From an uncultured Cedecea sp. (GTDB lineage Bacteria > Pseudomonadota > Gammaproteobacteria > Enterobacterales > Enterobacteriaceae): a stretch of DNA of 64,000 nucleotides. Below are positions 34,529-42,507 of this stretch, piece by piece. The DNA lies in the NCBI RefSeq assembly GCF_947498825.1, contig NZ_CANMLV010000002.1:284601-348600 (forward strand). The letters are read 5' to 3'. Each line of letters starts with the position of its first letter. The stretch's first letter is position 1. Both the position numbers and the translations under genes were made by a program. Under the pieces are notes generated by a model. That model worked only from the letters and a program-made list of their open reading frames with translations. It did no database searches and had not been told where the DNA came from.

Positions 34529-34545
34529 TTCAGTATTTCTTCATT
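34529..34545 (+). promoter_or_regulatory. Candidate response-regulator box facing the MipA/OmpV gene
   Basis: CTTCAG-TATTT-CTTCAT, the same two hexamers and 5-bp gap as the box at 34465-34481 but on the plus strand. It lies 100 bp before the barrel start codon, where the second hexamer could replace a -35 element; a poor -10 (TTTAGG) sits 17 bp further on. Confidence 0.68.
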
Positions 34546-34645
34546 TTTGGCTCATGAGAACTTTAGGGTAAACATTCAAACTGAGCATTCTGGCATGTAA
34601 CAACTGCTTGTCTTGTAATCAGTTTAGTCTATAAGGACTTCTTTA

Positions 34646-35482
34646 ATGAGAAATATAAACCTGCATAATAAGTCCCCAAGTTCACTCTCGGGTCTCAGCC
34701 TAAAAAAAATATTGCCGGGCGTTGTCCTGATCCTATTGGCCCCCCCGGTACTCGCAGCGGAGCAGAAACAGAGCAACGAATTGACCCTGGGAGGAGGTGT
34801 TGATATTGCGCCATACTATTCTGGTTCGGAAAAAAGTCGCGTCACAACTGCCCTTGTGCTTGATTACTCTACAGAAAATGGTTTATTCGTCAGTTCTACA
34901 CGCGGTCTCGGCTACGGCAACAACATCGGCAAGTTTAATTACAGCGCTGCGCTGAGTTACCGTGCAGGCCGTAAGGATCGCGACGTAGACAGCAACTCAA
35001 TGAGCGGTGGCAGCAACTACTTGCGCGGTATGGGCGATATCAAAGGCTCTGCTATCGGTATACCTACCCTGGGGTATGAGATAAGCGACTGGATTAATGT
35101 GCAATTACAGGCAGAAATACCCATTTCTGAACTTGATAACGGTACGGCTTTGCATTTCGGCATTGTCAGCCCGCTCTATCAATCATCGAATAGTTCAGTG
35201 ACACTGACATTCACCGGCAGTTGGGGGACAAGTAAGTATATGCAGACTTACTACGGAGTAAGCACATCACAGTCGGCCAACTCAGGATTTAAACGATATG
35301 ATGCAGGCTCTGGAATTTTTGCATGGTCAACGAATATTGACTGGACTTATAAGATAAGTCAGGACTGGAGCGTGATTACCGGGGCAGGATTTACGCAGTT
35401 GACGGGGGATGCACATAACAGCCCCATTGTTCAACGAAAAACATCGCCTACCGGAAGTCTGAAAGTGGCATATAGTTTTTGA
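34646..35482 (+). CDS. MipA/OmpV family outer-membrane protein
   Basis: A 278-residue outer-membrane beta-barrel. A Sec signal peptide with an extended basic N-region ends near VLAAEQ (about 38). The mature protein has alternating amphipathic strands (LTLGGGVDIAPYYSG, LKVAYSF at the end) and the C-terminal Phe that BAM recognises. MipA was described as a scaffold for murein-synthesis enzymes, OmpV as an osmo-regulated porin-like protein; I cannot say which role applies. It has AAGGA before the start and sits divergent from a two-component operon with mirrored regulator boxes between them. Confidence 0.85.
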   Translation: MRNINLHNKSPSSLSGLSLKKILPGVVLILLAPPVLAAEQKQSNELTLGGGVDIAPYYSGSEKSRVTTALVLDYSTENGLFVSSTRGLGYGNNIGKFNYSAALSYRAGRKDRDVDSNSMSGGSNYLRGMGDIKGSAIGIPTLGYEISDWINVQLQAEIPISELDNGTALHFGIVSPLYQSSNSSVTLTFTGSWGTSKYMQTYYGVSTSQSANSGFKRYDAGSGIFAWSTNIDWTYKISQDWSVITGAGFTQLTGDAHNSPIVQRKTSPTGSLKVAYSF

Positions 35483-35674
35483 TCGTTGTTTGACGTGTGA
35501 TTTCCAGTAATTTGTTGCTATTTATAGTTAATAAATAATCAATCGAGCCTGATTTAGAGAACGGGCATTACTGGGGCTACGTGAAAAATGAAAATTATCA
35601 TACAGTAAGCGTATACTTGGTGCTGTCAGGATTTGGCTGTATATCTATAGAAATAAATAGCTGTTCGAAATGAT

Positions 35675-35993
35675 CCATCACCTGTAGCGAATGCGGTAAC
35701 GAAAGCATACCGCTATTTCGGAAAGTTGGATATCGTGCTTAACAACGCAGGTTATGCGCTGATCAGTGCGATTGAAGATACGAGTATCAACAAGGTTAAA
35801 AACGAGTTTGATACCAATGTCTTTGGTATGCTTCGCGTTATCCAGGCCGAGTTTCCTGTGCTGCGTAAGCAGAAACAGGGGCATATTCTGGGGGGCAGTG
35901 TGGCGGATCTGTAACGAGTTTCTATAATGCCTCAAAATGGGCGCTGGAGGCTCTGTATTAAAGTCTGCCAATGGAAATTTCAGTATTAATGCC
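35675..35993 (+). pseudogene. Decayed short-chain dehydrogenase fragment
   Basis: Part of a classical SDR is readable. VTKAYRYFGKLDIVLNNAGYA carries the NNAG motif; a continuous stretch follows to GGSVADL, ended by a stop. The next piece appears in another frame as TSFYNASKWALEAL (the YxxSK catalytic motif), then a further stop. The N-terminal Rossmann part and the C-terminus are missing, the latter cut off at the IS3 remnant. No start or ribosome site remains, so it is a relic. Confidence 0.8.
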
Positions 35994-36215
35994 CCTTATC
36001 CACATAATGCGGACACAGCCCTAAGCGAGGTTCTGGCTTTCAAACTATTCCGGGCAGACGCCGACACAGGCACAGTGACGACGCCACCGATTGTAATCAC
36101 ACTCGATATAATGCCCCCCCGTCGTCCACACCATTTCCCGAGTGATAAAACGTTCATCGTGGATGCATTCTGCTTTCAGTGAGTGGAAGAAGCTTTCTGC
36201 ACAGGTATTCAGGAG
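35994..36215 (-). mobile_element. IS3-family insertion sequence remnant (3' end)
   Basis: On the minus strand a transposase tail is readable: [21 protein letters not shown], then [12 protein letters not shown], an internal stop in place of the usual SPEQFE, and the end NLA. Its outer boundary carries CCACATAATGCGGACACAG followed by CCTAAGCGAGG, which resembles the IS3 terminal repeat. Only the last about 220 bp remain, with a premature stop, so it cannot move by itself. Confidence 0.8.
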
Positions 36216-36271
36216 GAACTACAGTTTAGTCAAGTCGAAATCATCAAAAAATTTATTTCTAAAGATACTGA

Positions 36272-36295
36272 CGGCCCTTTTCTGGGGCCGTTTTA
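36272..36295 (+). terminator. Hairpin between the IS remnant and the gan ATPase gene
   Basis: ACGGCCC pairs with GGGCCGT (7 bp), followed on the plus strand by TTTTAT. It lies 20 bp beyond the stop of the minus-strand ATPase gene and may act on either strand. Confidence 0.5.
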
Positions 36296-36314
36296 TATGA
36301 GGCTGGAGAATAAC

Positions 36315-37424
36315 TCAGTTATGAACCGGGGCAGGGATAGCGGCGTTTACACGCAGCCCTTCTGCGTTAAACACCATACAATTACGAATATCAAAACGCA
36401 GCTTTAAATTCTGATAAGGACGGAAGTGAACATCGCCCGGCAATAACATTTTAAAACCGTCATGACCATGACACTGGCCGAACAGATAGGTGTTGTTACC
36501 CAAACGTTCAACCACTTCACAATGAAAATCAAGCGCCAGAGACTCTTCCTGTGTCACCGCCAGATGTTCAGGCCGCAGGCCCAGCGTCACCGTATCTCCG
36601 GGCTGTAATGCCTCGGTTTTCATCTCAAGCGTCAGGCTCCGGCTCTCAGAGAGTTCGAGGGTAATCTGATCCGGTTGCCAGTTTCTGACGACAGCCGGCA
36701 GAAAATTCATTTTTGGTGAGCCAATAAAACCGGCGACAAACTTATTCACCGGATTGTAGTAAAGATCCATCGGGGATCCCATTTGCTCGACTTTACCGTA
36801 ATTCATCACCACAATTTTATCGGCCAGCGTCATAGCTTCAACCTGGTCATGGGTAACATACACCATGGTTGTTTTCATCTCCTGATGCAGTTTGGCAATA
36901 TGCAGTCGCATATCTACGCGCAGTTCGGCATCAAGGTTAGACAGCGGCTCATCAAACATAAATACACGTGGCTTACGCACGATAGCACGGCCAATAGCCA
37001 CACGCTGGCGCTGTCCGCCAGAAAGTTGTTTCGGTTTTCTGTCCAGAAGATGGGAAAGTTGCAGCGTCTTTGCCACCATTTCAACCTGATGGCGAATCTC
37101 CTCTTTAGGAACTTTATTCACTTTCAGGCCATAACCCATATTTTCAGCAACCGTCATATGGGGATAAAGCGCATAAGACTGGAATACCATTGCTACGCCG
37201 CGGTGCGATGGGGCAACGTCATTAATCACTTCGTCGCCAATCAGTATCTCACCACCACTGATCTCTTCCAGCCCGGCAATCATACGTAATAACGTCGATT
37301 TACCACAGCCGGATGGCCCGACAAACACCGCAAATTCCCCATCCTCAATATCGAGATTGATGTTATGCAGTGTTTCGGTTTTGCCGAAGCGTTTGGTCAC
37401 GTTCCTCAGTCTAATGCTGGACAT
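36315..37424 (-). CDS. ganK: Sugar ABC transporter ATPase (MalK/MsmX type), gan locus
   Basis: A 369-residue ABC ATPase of the CUT1 oligosaccharide class. Walker [10 protein letters not shown] is at about 36-44, the Q-loop [11 protein letters not shown] at about 80, the signature [15 protein letters not shown] at about 135, Walker [16 protein letters not shown], and the switch [12 protein letters not shown]. The C-terminal third (about 240-369) is the regulatory TOBE region. The ATG at 37424 has GAGGA upstream. It is divergent from ganE and should energise the GanFG permease. The name follows the Dickeya locus from memory; a generic msmX/ugpC annotation would also be reasonable. Confidence 0.88.
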   Translation of the reverse strand: MSSIRLRNVTKRFGKTETLHNINLDIEDGEFAVFVGPSGCGKSTLLRMIAGLEEISGGEILIGDEVINDVAPSHRGVAMVFQSYALYPHMTVAENMGYGLKVNKVPKEEIRHQVEMVAKTLQLSHLLDRKPKQLSGGQRQRVAIGRAIVRKPRVFMFDEPLSNLDAELRVDMRLHIAKLHQEMKTTMVYVTHDQVEAMTLADKIVVMNYGKVEQMGSPMDLYYNPVNKFVAGFIGSPKMNFLPAVVRNWQPDQITLELSESRSLTLEMKTEALQPGDTVTLGLRPEHLAVTQEESLALDFHCEVVERLGNNTYLFGQCHGHDGFKMLLPGDVHFRPYQNLKLRFDIRNCMVFNAEGLRVNAAIPAPVHN

Positions 37425-37490
37425 TCGGTAATCCTCGAAAGTTATCATTCTGATGCTATGAATCGTTATGCTGTCGTCACTAACCCAATA

Positions 37491-37510
37491 AATGTATTAC
37501 GTATAACATT
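37491..37510. promoter_or_regulatory. GanR-type operator, ganK side
   Basis: AATGTATTACGTATAACATT is a 20-bp near-palindrome with the central CpG typical of LacI-family operators. It lies 66 bp upstream of the ATPase gene. Related sequences occur before ganE and twice between ganL and ganR. Confidence 0.65.
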
Positions 37511-37595
37511 CCATCAGGAAGATACACAACACAGATAAAGCATGGAAGAACTATAACTTCCCTGAATTTACACCCCTACCTGATGATTTCATTTC

Positions 37596-37611
37596 TGCAA
37601 CAAAGATCACA
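37596..37611. promoter_or_regulatory. Possible CRP site, ganK-ganE intergenic region
   Basis: TGCAACAAAGATCACA fits TGTGA-N6-TCACA with a perfect right half and three of five bases in the left half. It is central in the divergent region, so it could serve both promoters. Confidence 0.45.
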
Positions 37612-37655
37612 CAATAGCGACATTTTTGTAGAGTAAAACAGCCTCAAAGCGTAGC

Positions 37656-37667
37656 GTATAACATTGT
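37656..37667 (+). promoter_or_regulatory. GanR-type half-operator
   Basis: GTATAACATTGT repeats the right half of the operator at 37491-37510 and is an exact inverted copy of ACAATGTTATAC at 37755-37766. The other half-site is poor. It may help DNA looping. Confidence 0.4.
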
Positions 37668-37756
37668 AACGCATTACCGGAACCTTTACCCTACTCTGCG
37701 TAAAAAGCGAATTCAACGTTCAGAAGCCTTGTTTACTACTAAGTACAAAACACAAC

Positions 37757-37775
37757 AATGTTATACCTTCACAAG
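37757..37775. promoter_or_regulatory. GanR-type operator, ganE side
   Basis: AATGTTATACCTTCACAAG combines the AATGTTATAC half-site with the TTCACA half seen at the ganL operator. It ends 9 bp before the ganE ATG, where a bound repressor would block transcription. Confidence 0.55.
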
Positions 37776-37784
37776 AGACTGAGA

Positions 37785-39020
37785 ATGAAAACCAAAAAGA
37801 TAACCGCAATAATCCTAAGTGCACTGGCCGTGGCTCAGTGTGCCAGCTTCTCTGTACAGGCAGCACAAAAGCAGTTAACCGTTTGGGAAGACATCAAAAA
37901 ATCTGATGGTATTAAGCAAGCTATCGCCGATTTTGAAAAGCAGTACGATGTGAAAATTAAAGTGCAGGAGATGCCTTACGCCCAGCAGATTGAAAAATTA
38001 CGCCTTGATGGCCCTTCAGGCATTGGCCCTGATGTTCTGGTCATTCCCAATGACCAACTGGGTGGCGCGGTAATACAAGGGTTGCTGAGCCCTCTGGATA
38101 TCAATAAGACCCTGGTGGACGCTTTCACACCCCCTTCTGTCGCAGCCTTTACCATGAATGGTTCACTCTACGGCTTGCCAAAAGCAGTAGAAACCCTGGT
38201 GATGATTTACAACAAAGATATTCTGCCCGCTCCACTTGCCACCCTGGATGAATATGCCCAGTTTTCGAAAAAACAGCGGGCAGAGAATAAATACGGCTTA
38301 CTGGCAAAGTTTGATCAAATTTATTACTCCTGGGGTGCGATTGGCCCTATGGGAGGATACATCTTTAAAAAAGAGGCTAACGGTAGCCTGAATGCTAACG
38401 ACGTTGGCCTGAACACACCAGGTGCTGTCGATGCGGTCACCTATCTGAAAACCTTCTACACCGATGGCCTGCTGCCTACCGGTATTTTGGGCGATAACGG
38501 CCTGAATGCTATTGATTCATTATTTACCGAGAAAAAAGCCGCTGCGGTTATCAATGGGCCGTGGGCATTCCAACCCTACGAAGCTGCCGGTATTAACTAC
38601 GGTGTTGCGCCACTTCCTGCATTACCCGACGGTAAAGAGATGAGTTCATTCTTGGGTGTGAAAGGCTACGTGGTTTCAACCTGGAGCAAAGATAAACCAC
38701 TGGCCCAGCAATTTATTGAATTTATTAATCAACCCCAGTACGTCAAAACTCGCTATGAAGTGACCAAAGAGATCCCGGCTCTTACCGCGATGATAGACGA
38801 TCCATTAATTAAAAATGATGAAAGGGCCAGCGCCGTTGCCATTCAAGCCAGCCGTGCTTCCGCCATGCCGAGTATTCCTGAAATGAATGAAGTCTGGGGC
38901 CCTGCTAACGCAGCACTGGAGCTAAGTCTCACCGGTAAACAAGCCCCTAAAGAAGCGCTGGATAACGCGGTAAAACAAATTCATATGCAAATAGAAGCCA
39001 TGCAGGCGAGTAATCAATAA
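37785..39020 (+). CDS. ganE: Galactooligosaccharide-binding protein GanE
   Basis: A 411-residue periplasmic solute-binding protein of the maltose (MalE/CUT1) family. The Sec signal peptide ends near VQAA (about 27). The mature protein begins KQLTVWEDIKKSDGIKQAI, and typical stretches are LVIPNDQLGGAVIQGLL, GLPKAVETLVMIYNKD, and AAVINGPWAF. In this locus it should bind beta-1,4-galactan fragments. The ATG at 37785 was preferred over one nine codons upstream because it gives a normal signal peptide. It heads the ganEFGAB run. Confidence 0.9.
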   Translation: MKTKKITAIILSALAVAQCASFSVQAAQKQLTVWEDIKKSDGIKQAIADFEKQYDVKIKVQEMPYAQQIEKLRLDGPSGIGPDVLVIPNDQLGGAVIQGLLSPLDINKTLVDAFTPPSVAAFTMNGSLYGLPKAVETLVMIYNKDILPAPLATLDEYAQFSKKQRAENKYGLLAKFDQIYYSWGAIGPMGGYIFKKEANGSLNANDVGLNTPGAVDAVTYLKTFYTDGLLPTGILGDNGLNAIDSLFTEKKAAAVINGPWAFQPYEAAGINYGVAPLPALPDGKEMSSFLGVKGYVVSTWSKDKPLAQQFIEFINQPQYVKTRYEVTKEIPALTAMIDDPLIKNDERASAVAIQASRASAMPSIPEMNEVWGPANAALELSLTGKQAPKEALDNAVKQIHMQIEAMQASNQ

Positions 39021-39080
39021 ATCTCGTGAAACTGGCGGCCTGTTAAGGCCGCCAAAAGATGATGAAAGAAGGAGCAGTAT

Positions 39081-40388
39081 GTGAGTATTAGTCCAGGCGA
39101 TAACGTCGCACTCGCCCCATCACACAACCGTCATGCTTTGGCTTCGGTACTGTGCGCCATTATACCCGGCTTTGGTCAGTTCTATCATCGCCAGTGGGTG
39201 AAAGGGCTTGTCTTCCTGGTATTAATCGGGAGTTTTCTCGGTGTTTTTTATGATTTTCTAAAACATGGACTATGGGGACTGTATACGCTTGGCGAACAGG
39301 TTCCGCGTGATAACTCTATTTTCCTGCTGGCAGAAGGGATAATCAGTATTCTGATCATCTGCTTTGGCCTGGGTCTCTATTTTCTTTCATTTCGTGATGC
39401 ATGGATAAACGGCAAGAAGCGTGATGCCGGACTGCCGCTGAATAGCGTTCGTAAACAGTATCAGTTGCTGCTCAGTGAAGGCTTTCCCTATTTGATGGTA
39501 ACACCCGGATTTATTCTGCTGGTGTTTGCCGTGATCTTCCCCATTTTATTTGGCTTCTCTATCGCCTTTACCAACTACAACCTTTATCACACACCACCAG
39601 CAAAACTGGTGGACTGGGTTGGATTTAAAAACTTTATTAATATTTTCACGCTGAATATCTGGCGCTCTACCTTCTTTGATGTGCTGCAATGGACGGTGGT
39701 CTGGACTCTGCTGGCAACCACGTTGCAGTGTTCGGTAGGTGTTCTGTTAGCCATTCTGGTCAATCAAAAAGATCTGCGTTTTAAACCGCTGATTCGTACT
39801 ATTTTTATCTTGCCGTGGGCGGTACCTGGCTTCGTGACTATTCTGGTTTTTGCCGGGATGTTTAACGACACGTTTGGGGTGATTAATAACGCTATTCTGG
39901 CCTTCTTCGGTGTAGAACCCAAAGCCTGGATGACGGATCCGTTCTGGACCAAAACGGCACTGATCCTGATGCAAACCTGGCTCGGTTTTCCCTTTGTGTT
40001 TGCTATGACCACCGGTGTGTTACAGGCTATTCCGGATGATTTATATGAAGCGGCTACCATGGATGGCGCCAGCTCTTATACCAAGTTACGCACTATTACG
40101 TTACCCCTGGTGATGTACTCTATTGCGCCGATTATCATCACGCAATACACCTTCAACTTTAATAACTTCAACATTATTTATCTGTTCAACAACGGCGGCC
40201 CGGCTGTGGCGGGTTCCAATGCAGGCGGAACGGATATTCTGGTGTCGTGGATTTATAAGTTGACCATGTCCTCTTCCCAATACGCGATAGCAGCCACTAT
40301 CACCATTTTATTATCCATCTTTGTTGTGGGTATAGCGCTGTGGCAATTCCGGGCAACCAAATCATTCAAAAATGATGACATGGCATAG
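39081..40388 (+). CDS. ganF: Galactooligosaccharide ABC permease GanF
   Basis: A 435-residue MalF-type inner-membrane permease. It has about eight membrane segments, including an extended N-terminal pair (about 20-65) and a further pair before the core domain. The cytoplasmic EAA loop is present as YEAATMDGASSYTKLRTITLPL (landmark EAATMDGAS, about 327). The start is a GTG at 39081 with AAGGAG eight bases upstream; the overlapping ATG leads straight to a stop. The end lies 10 bp before ganG. Confidence 0.92.
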   Translation: MSISPGDNVALAPSHNRHALASVLCAIIPGFGQFYHRQWVKGLVFLVLIGSFLGVFYDFLKHGLWGLYTLGEQVPRDNSIFLLAEGIISILIICFGLGLYFLSFRDAWINGKKRDAGLPLNSVRKQYQLLLSEGFPYLMVTPGFILLVFAVIFPILFGFSIAFTNYNLYHTPPAKLVDWVGFKNFINIFTLNIWRSTFFDVLQWTVVWTLLATTLQCSVGVLLAILVNQKDLRFKPLIRTIFILPWAVPGFVTILVFAGMFNDTFGVINNAILAFFGVEPKAWMTDPFWTKTALILMQTWLGFPFVFAMTTGVLQAIPDDLYEAATMDGASSYTKLRTITLPLVMYSIAPIIITQYTFNFNNFNIIYLFNNGGPAVAGSNAGGTDILVSWIYKLTMSSSQYAIAATITILLSIFVVGIALWQFRATKSFKNDDMA

Positions 40389-40398
40389 GAGACAAAAC

Positions 40399-41250
40399 AT
40401 GGCTAAGTCGCAAAGTATCAAGCAAGAAAAGTGGATCCGACTGTCTCTTTCATGGCTGGTTATCATCCTCGTTTCCGTCATCATTATTTATCCACTGATC
40501 TGGACGGTAGGGGCATCGCTTAACGCCGGTAATAGCCTGCTCAGCACCTCTATTATCCCCACAAATCTCACATTCGAGCACTATGCCAGTTTATTCAATG
40601 GCAATGTGGACTATCTGTCCTGGTACTGGAACTCAATGAAAATTAGTTTTCTGACCATGATATTCACCCTTATCAGCGTCAGTTTTACGGCCTACGCTTT
40701 CTCACGCTTTCGCTTTAAAGGCCGGCAGAATGGACTGATGCTATTTCTGTTATTGCAGATGATCCCACAATTCTCAGCGTTGATTGCCATTTTTGTGCTC
40801 TCCCAGTTGCTCGGACTGGTCAACAGCCATCTGGCTCTGGTACTGATTTATGTCGCTGGCATGATCCCGATGAATACCTATCTGATGAAGGGCTATCTTG
40901 ACGCTATCCCTAAAGATCTCGATGAGTCAGCACGGATGGACGGTGCCAGCAATTTCCGTATTTTCATTGAGATAATTATGCCGCTATCAAAACCGATCCT
41001 TGCGGTCGTGGCATTGTTCTCTTTTACCGGACCGCTGGGTGACTTCATTTTATCAAGCACTATTCTGCGCACCCCGGACCAATACACCCTACCGATTGGC
41101 CTCTATAACCTTGTGTCACAAAAAATGGGCGCCAGTTACACCATGTATGCCGCAGGCGCGGTATTGATTGCAGTCCCGGTAGCGATTCTCTACCTGGCAT
41201 TGCAGAAATACTTTGTGTCCGGGCTGACTTCAGGCAGTACTAAAGGATAA
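40399..41250 (+). CDS. ganG: Galactooligosaccharide ABC permease GanG
   Basis: A 283-residue MalG-type permease with six predicted membrane helices and the EAA loop DLDESARMDGASNFRIF. It pairs with GanF to form the channel that the MalK-like ATPase drives. The ATG at 40399 is preceded by GGAG; an earlier in-frame ATG inside ganF is not needed. It is followed by ganA after 4 bp. Confidence 0.92.
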   Translation: MAKSQSIKQEKWIRLSLSWLVIILVSVIIIYPLIWTVGASLNAGNSLLSTSIIPTNLTFEHYASLFNGNVDYLSWYWNSMKISFLTMIFTLISVSFTAYAFSRFRFKGRQNGLMLFLLLQMIPQFSALIAIFVLSQLLGLVNSHLALVLIYVAGMIPMNTYLMKGYLDAIPKDLDESARMDGASNFRIFIEIIMPLSKPILAVVALFSFTGPLGDFILSSTILRTPDQYTLPIGLYNLVSQKMGASYTMYAAGAVLIAVPVAILYLALQKYFVSGLTSGSTKG

Positions 41251-41254
41251 AACG

Positions 41255-42457
41255 ATGAAAAAGTTTGCACCGACATTACTGGCAGTCTGTTTATCGCTCA
41301 GCATGACAAGCACCGCTTTTGCTACCAGCGATGTGGTTATTACACCGTTTAAAAATATGCCTGCAGATTTTATTAAAGGCGCAGATATCTCAACGCTTGC
41401 AGAAGTTGAACGCCAGGGAGCCAAGTTCTATAACGAACAGGGTGTCCAGCAAGATGCTATCGCTATCTTAAAACATAACGGTATTAACTATGTACGCCTG
41501 CGTTTATGGGTCGATCCTAAAGACGCTAACGGCGCTACTTATGGCGGTGGCAGCAACGATCTTGAGACGACTCTGGCATTGGCCAAACGAGTCAAAGCTC
41601 AAGGAATGAAGCTGTTGCTGGACTTCCACTATAGCGACTTCTGGACCGATCCGGGGAAACAGTTCAAGCCAAAAGCCTGGCAGAAAATGAACTATGATCA
41701 GCTAAAAATCGCCATTCATGATTACACACGTGACACCATCGCCACCTTTAAAAAGGAGGGCGTTTTACCCGATATGGTACAAATCGGTAACGAAATTAAC
41801 GGTGGTATGTTGTGGCCGGAAGGAAAAAGCTGGGGACAAAATGGAGGCGAATTTGATCGTTTAGCGGGACTGCTTAATGCAGCCATCAGCGGTCTGCGGG
41901 AAAATCTTAACTCCCCGTCAGATGTCAAAATTATGCTGCATCTGGCAGAAGGTACCAAGAATGATATGTTCCACTGGTGGTTTGATGAAATCACTAAACG
42001 TGATGTGCCATTCGATATTATTGGCCTGTCGATGTACACCTACTGGAATGGTCCAATCAGCGCCCTGAAAGCGAACATGGACGATATCAGTAAGCGTTAT
42101 AACAAAGACGTAATTGTGGTTGAGGCGGCTTATGGCTACAGCCTGGAAAATTGCGATAACGCGGAAAATAGTTTTACGGAAAAAGAAGCCAAAGATGGCG
42201 GCTATCCTGGCACAGTCCAGGGACAGGCAAACTTTATTCATGATCTTATTCAGGCTGTCATCGATGTTCCCGACGGTCGTGGTAAAGGCATATTTTATTG
42301 GGAGCCGACCTGGATAGTCGCGCCGGGAAATACCTGGGCTACGCCAGTCGGTATGGAATATATTGAAGACCACTGGAAGACAGGTAATGCCCGTGAAAAC
42401 CAGGCGTTATTTGACTGCAAAGGTAAAGCTCTGCCATCTATTAAAGTATTTAATTAA
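41255..42457 (+). CDS. ganA: Arabinogalactan endo-beta-1,4-galactanase (GH53)
   Basis: A 400-residue secreted galactanase that cuts beta-1,4-galactan side chains of pectin. A Sec signal peptide ends near AFAT (about 24). The GH53 barrel has FIKGADIS, YVRLRLWVDP, LLLDFHYSDFWTDPGKQ, the acid/base QIGNEINGG (Glu180) and the nucleophile VVEAAYGYS (Glu290). The late IFYWEPTW motif is also intact. In Gram-negative gan loci the enzyme acts in the periplasm after porin entry. Coupled to ganG by a 4-bp gap. Confidence 0.94.
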   Translation: MKKFAPTLLAVCLSLSMTSTAFATSDVVITPFKNMPADFIKGADISTLAEVERQGAKFYNEQGVQQDAIAILKHNGINYVRLRLWVDPKDANGATYGGGSNDLETTLALAKRVKAQGMKLLLDFHYSDFWTDPGKQFKPKAWQKMNYDQLKIAIHDYTRDTIATFKKEGVLPDMVQIGNEINGGMLWPEGKSWGQNGGEFDRLAGLLNAAISGLRENLNSPSDVKIMLHLAEGTKNDMFHWWFDEITKRDVPFDIIGLSMYTYWNGPISALKANMDDISKRYNKDVIVVEAAYGYSLENCDNAENSFTEKEAKDGGYPGTVQGQANFIHDLIQAVIDVPDGRGKGIFYWEPTWIVAPGNTWATPVGMEYIEDHWKTGNARENQALFDCKGKALPSIKVFN

Positions 42458-42507
42458 TTACACCTTATTAACGGGTGAAGTCTATCGTTTTATTTTAAGG
42501 ATATATT

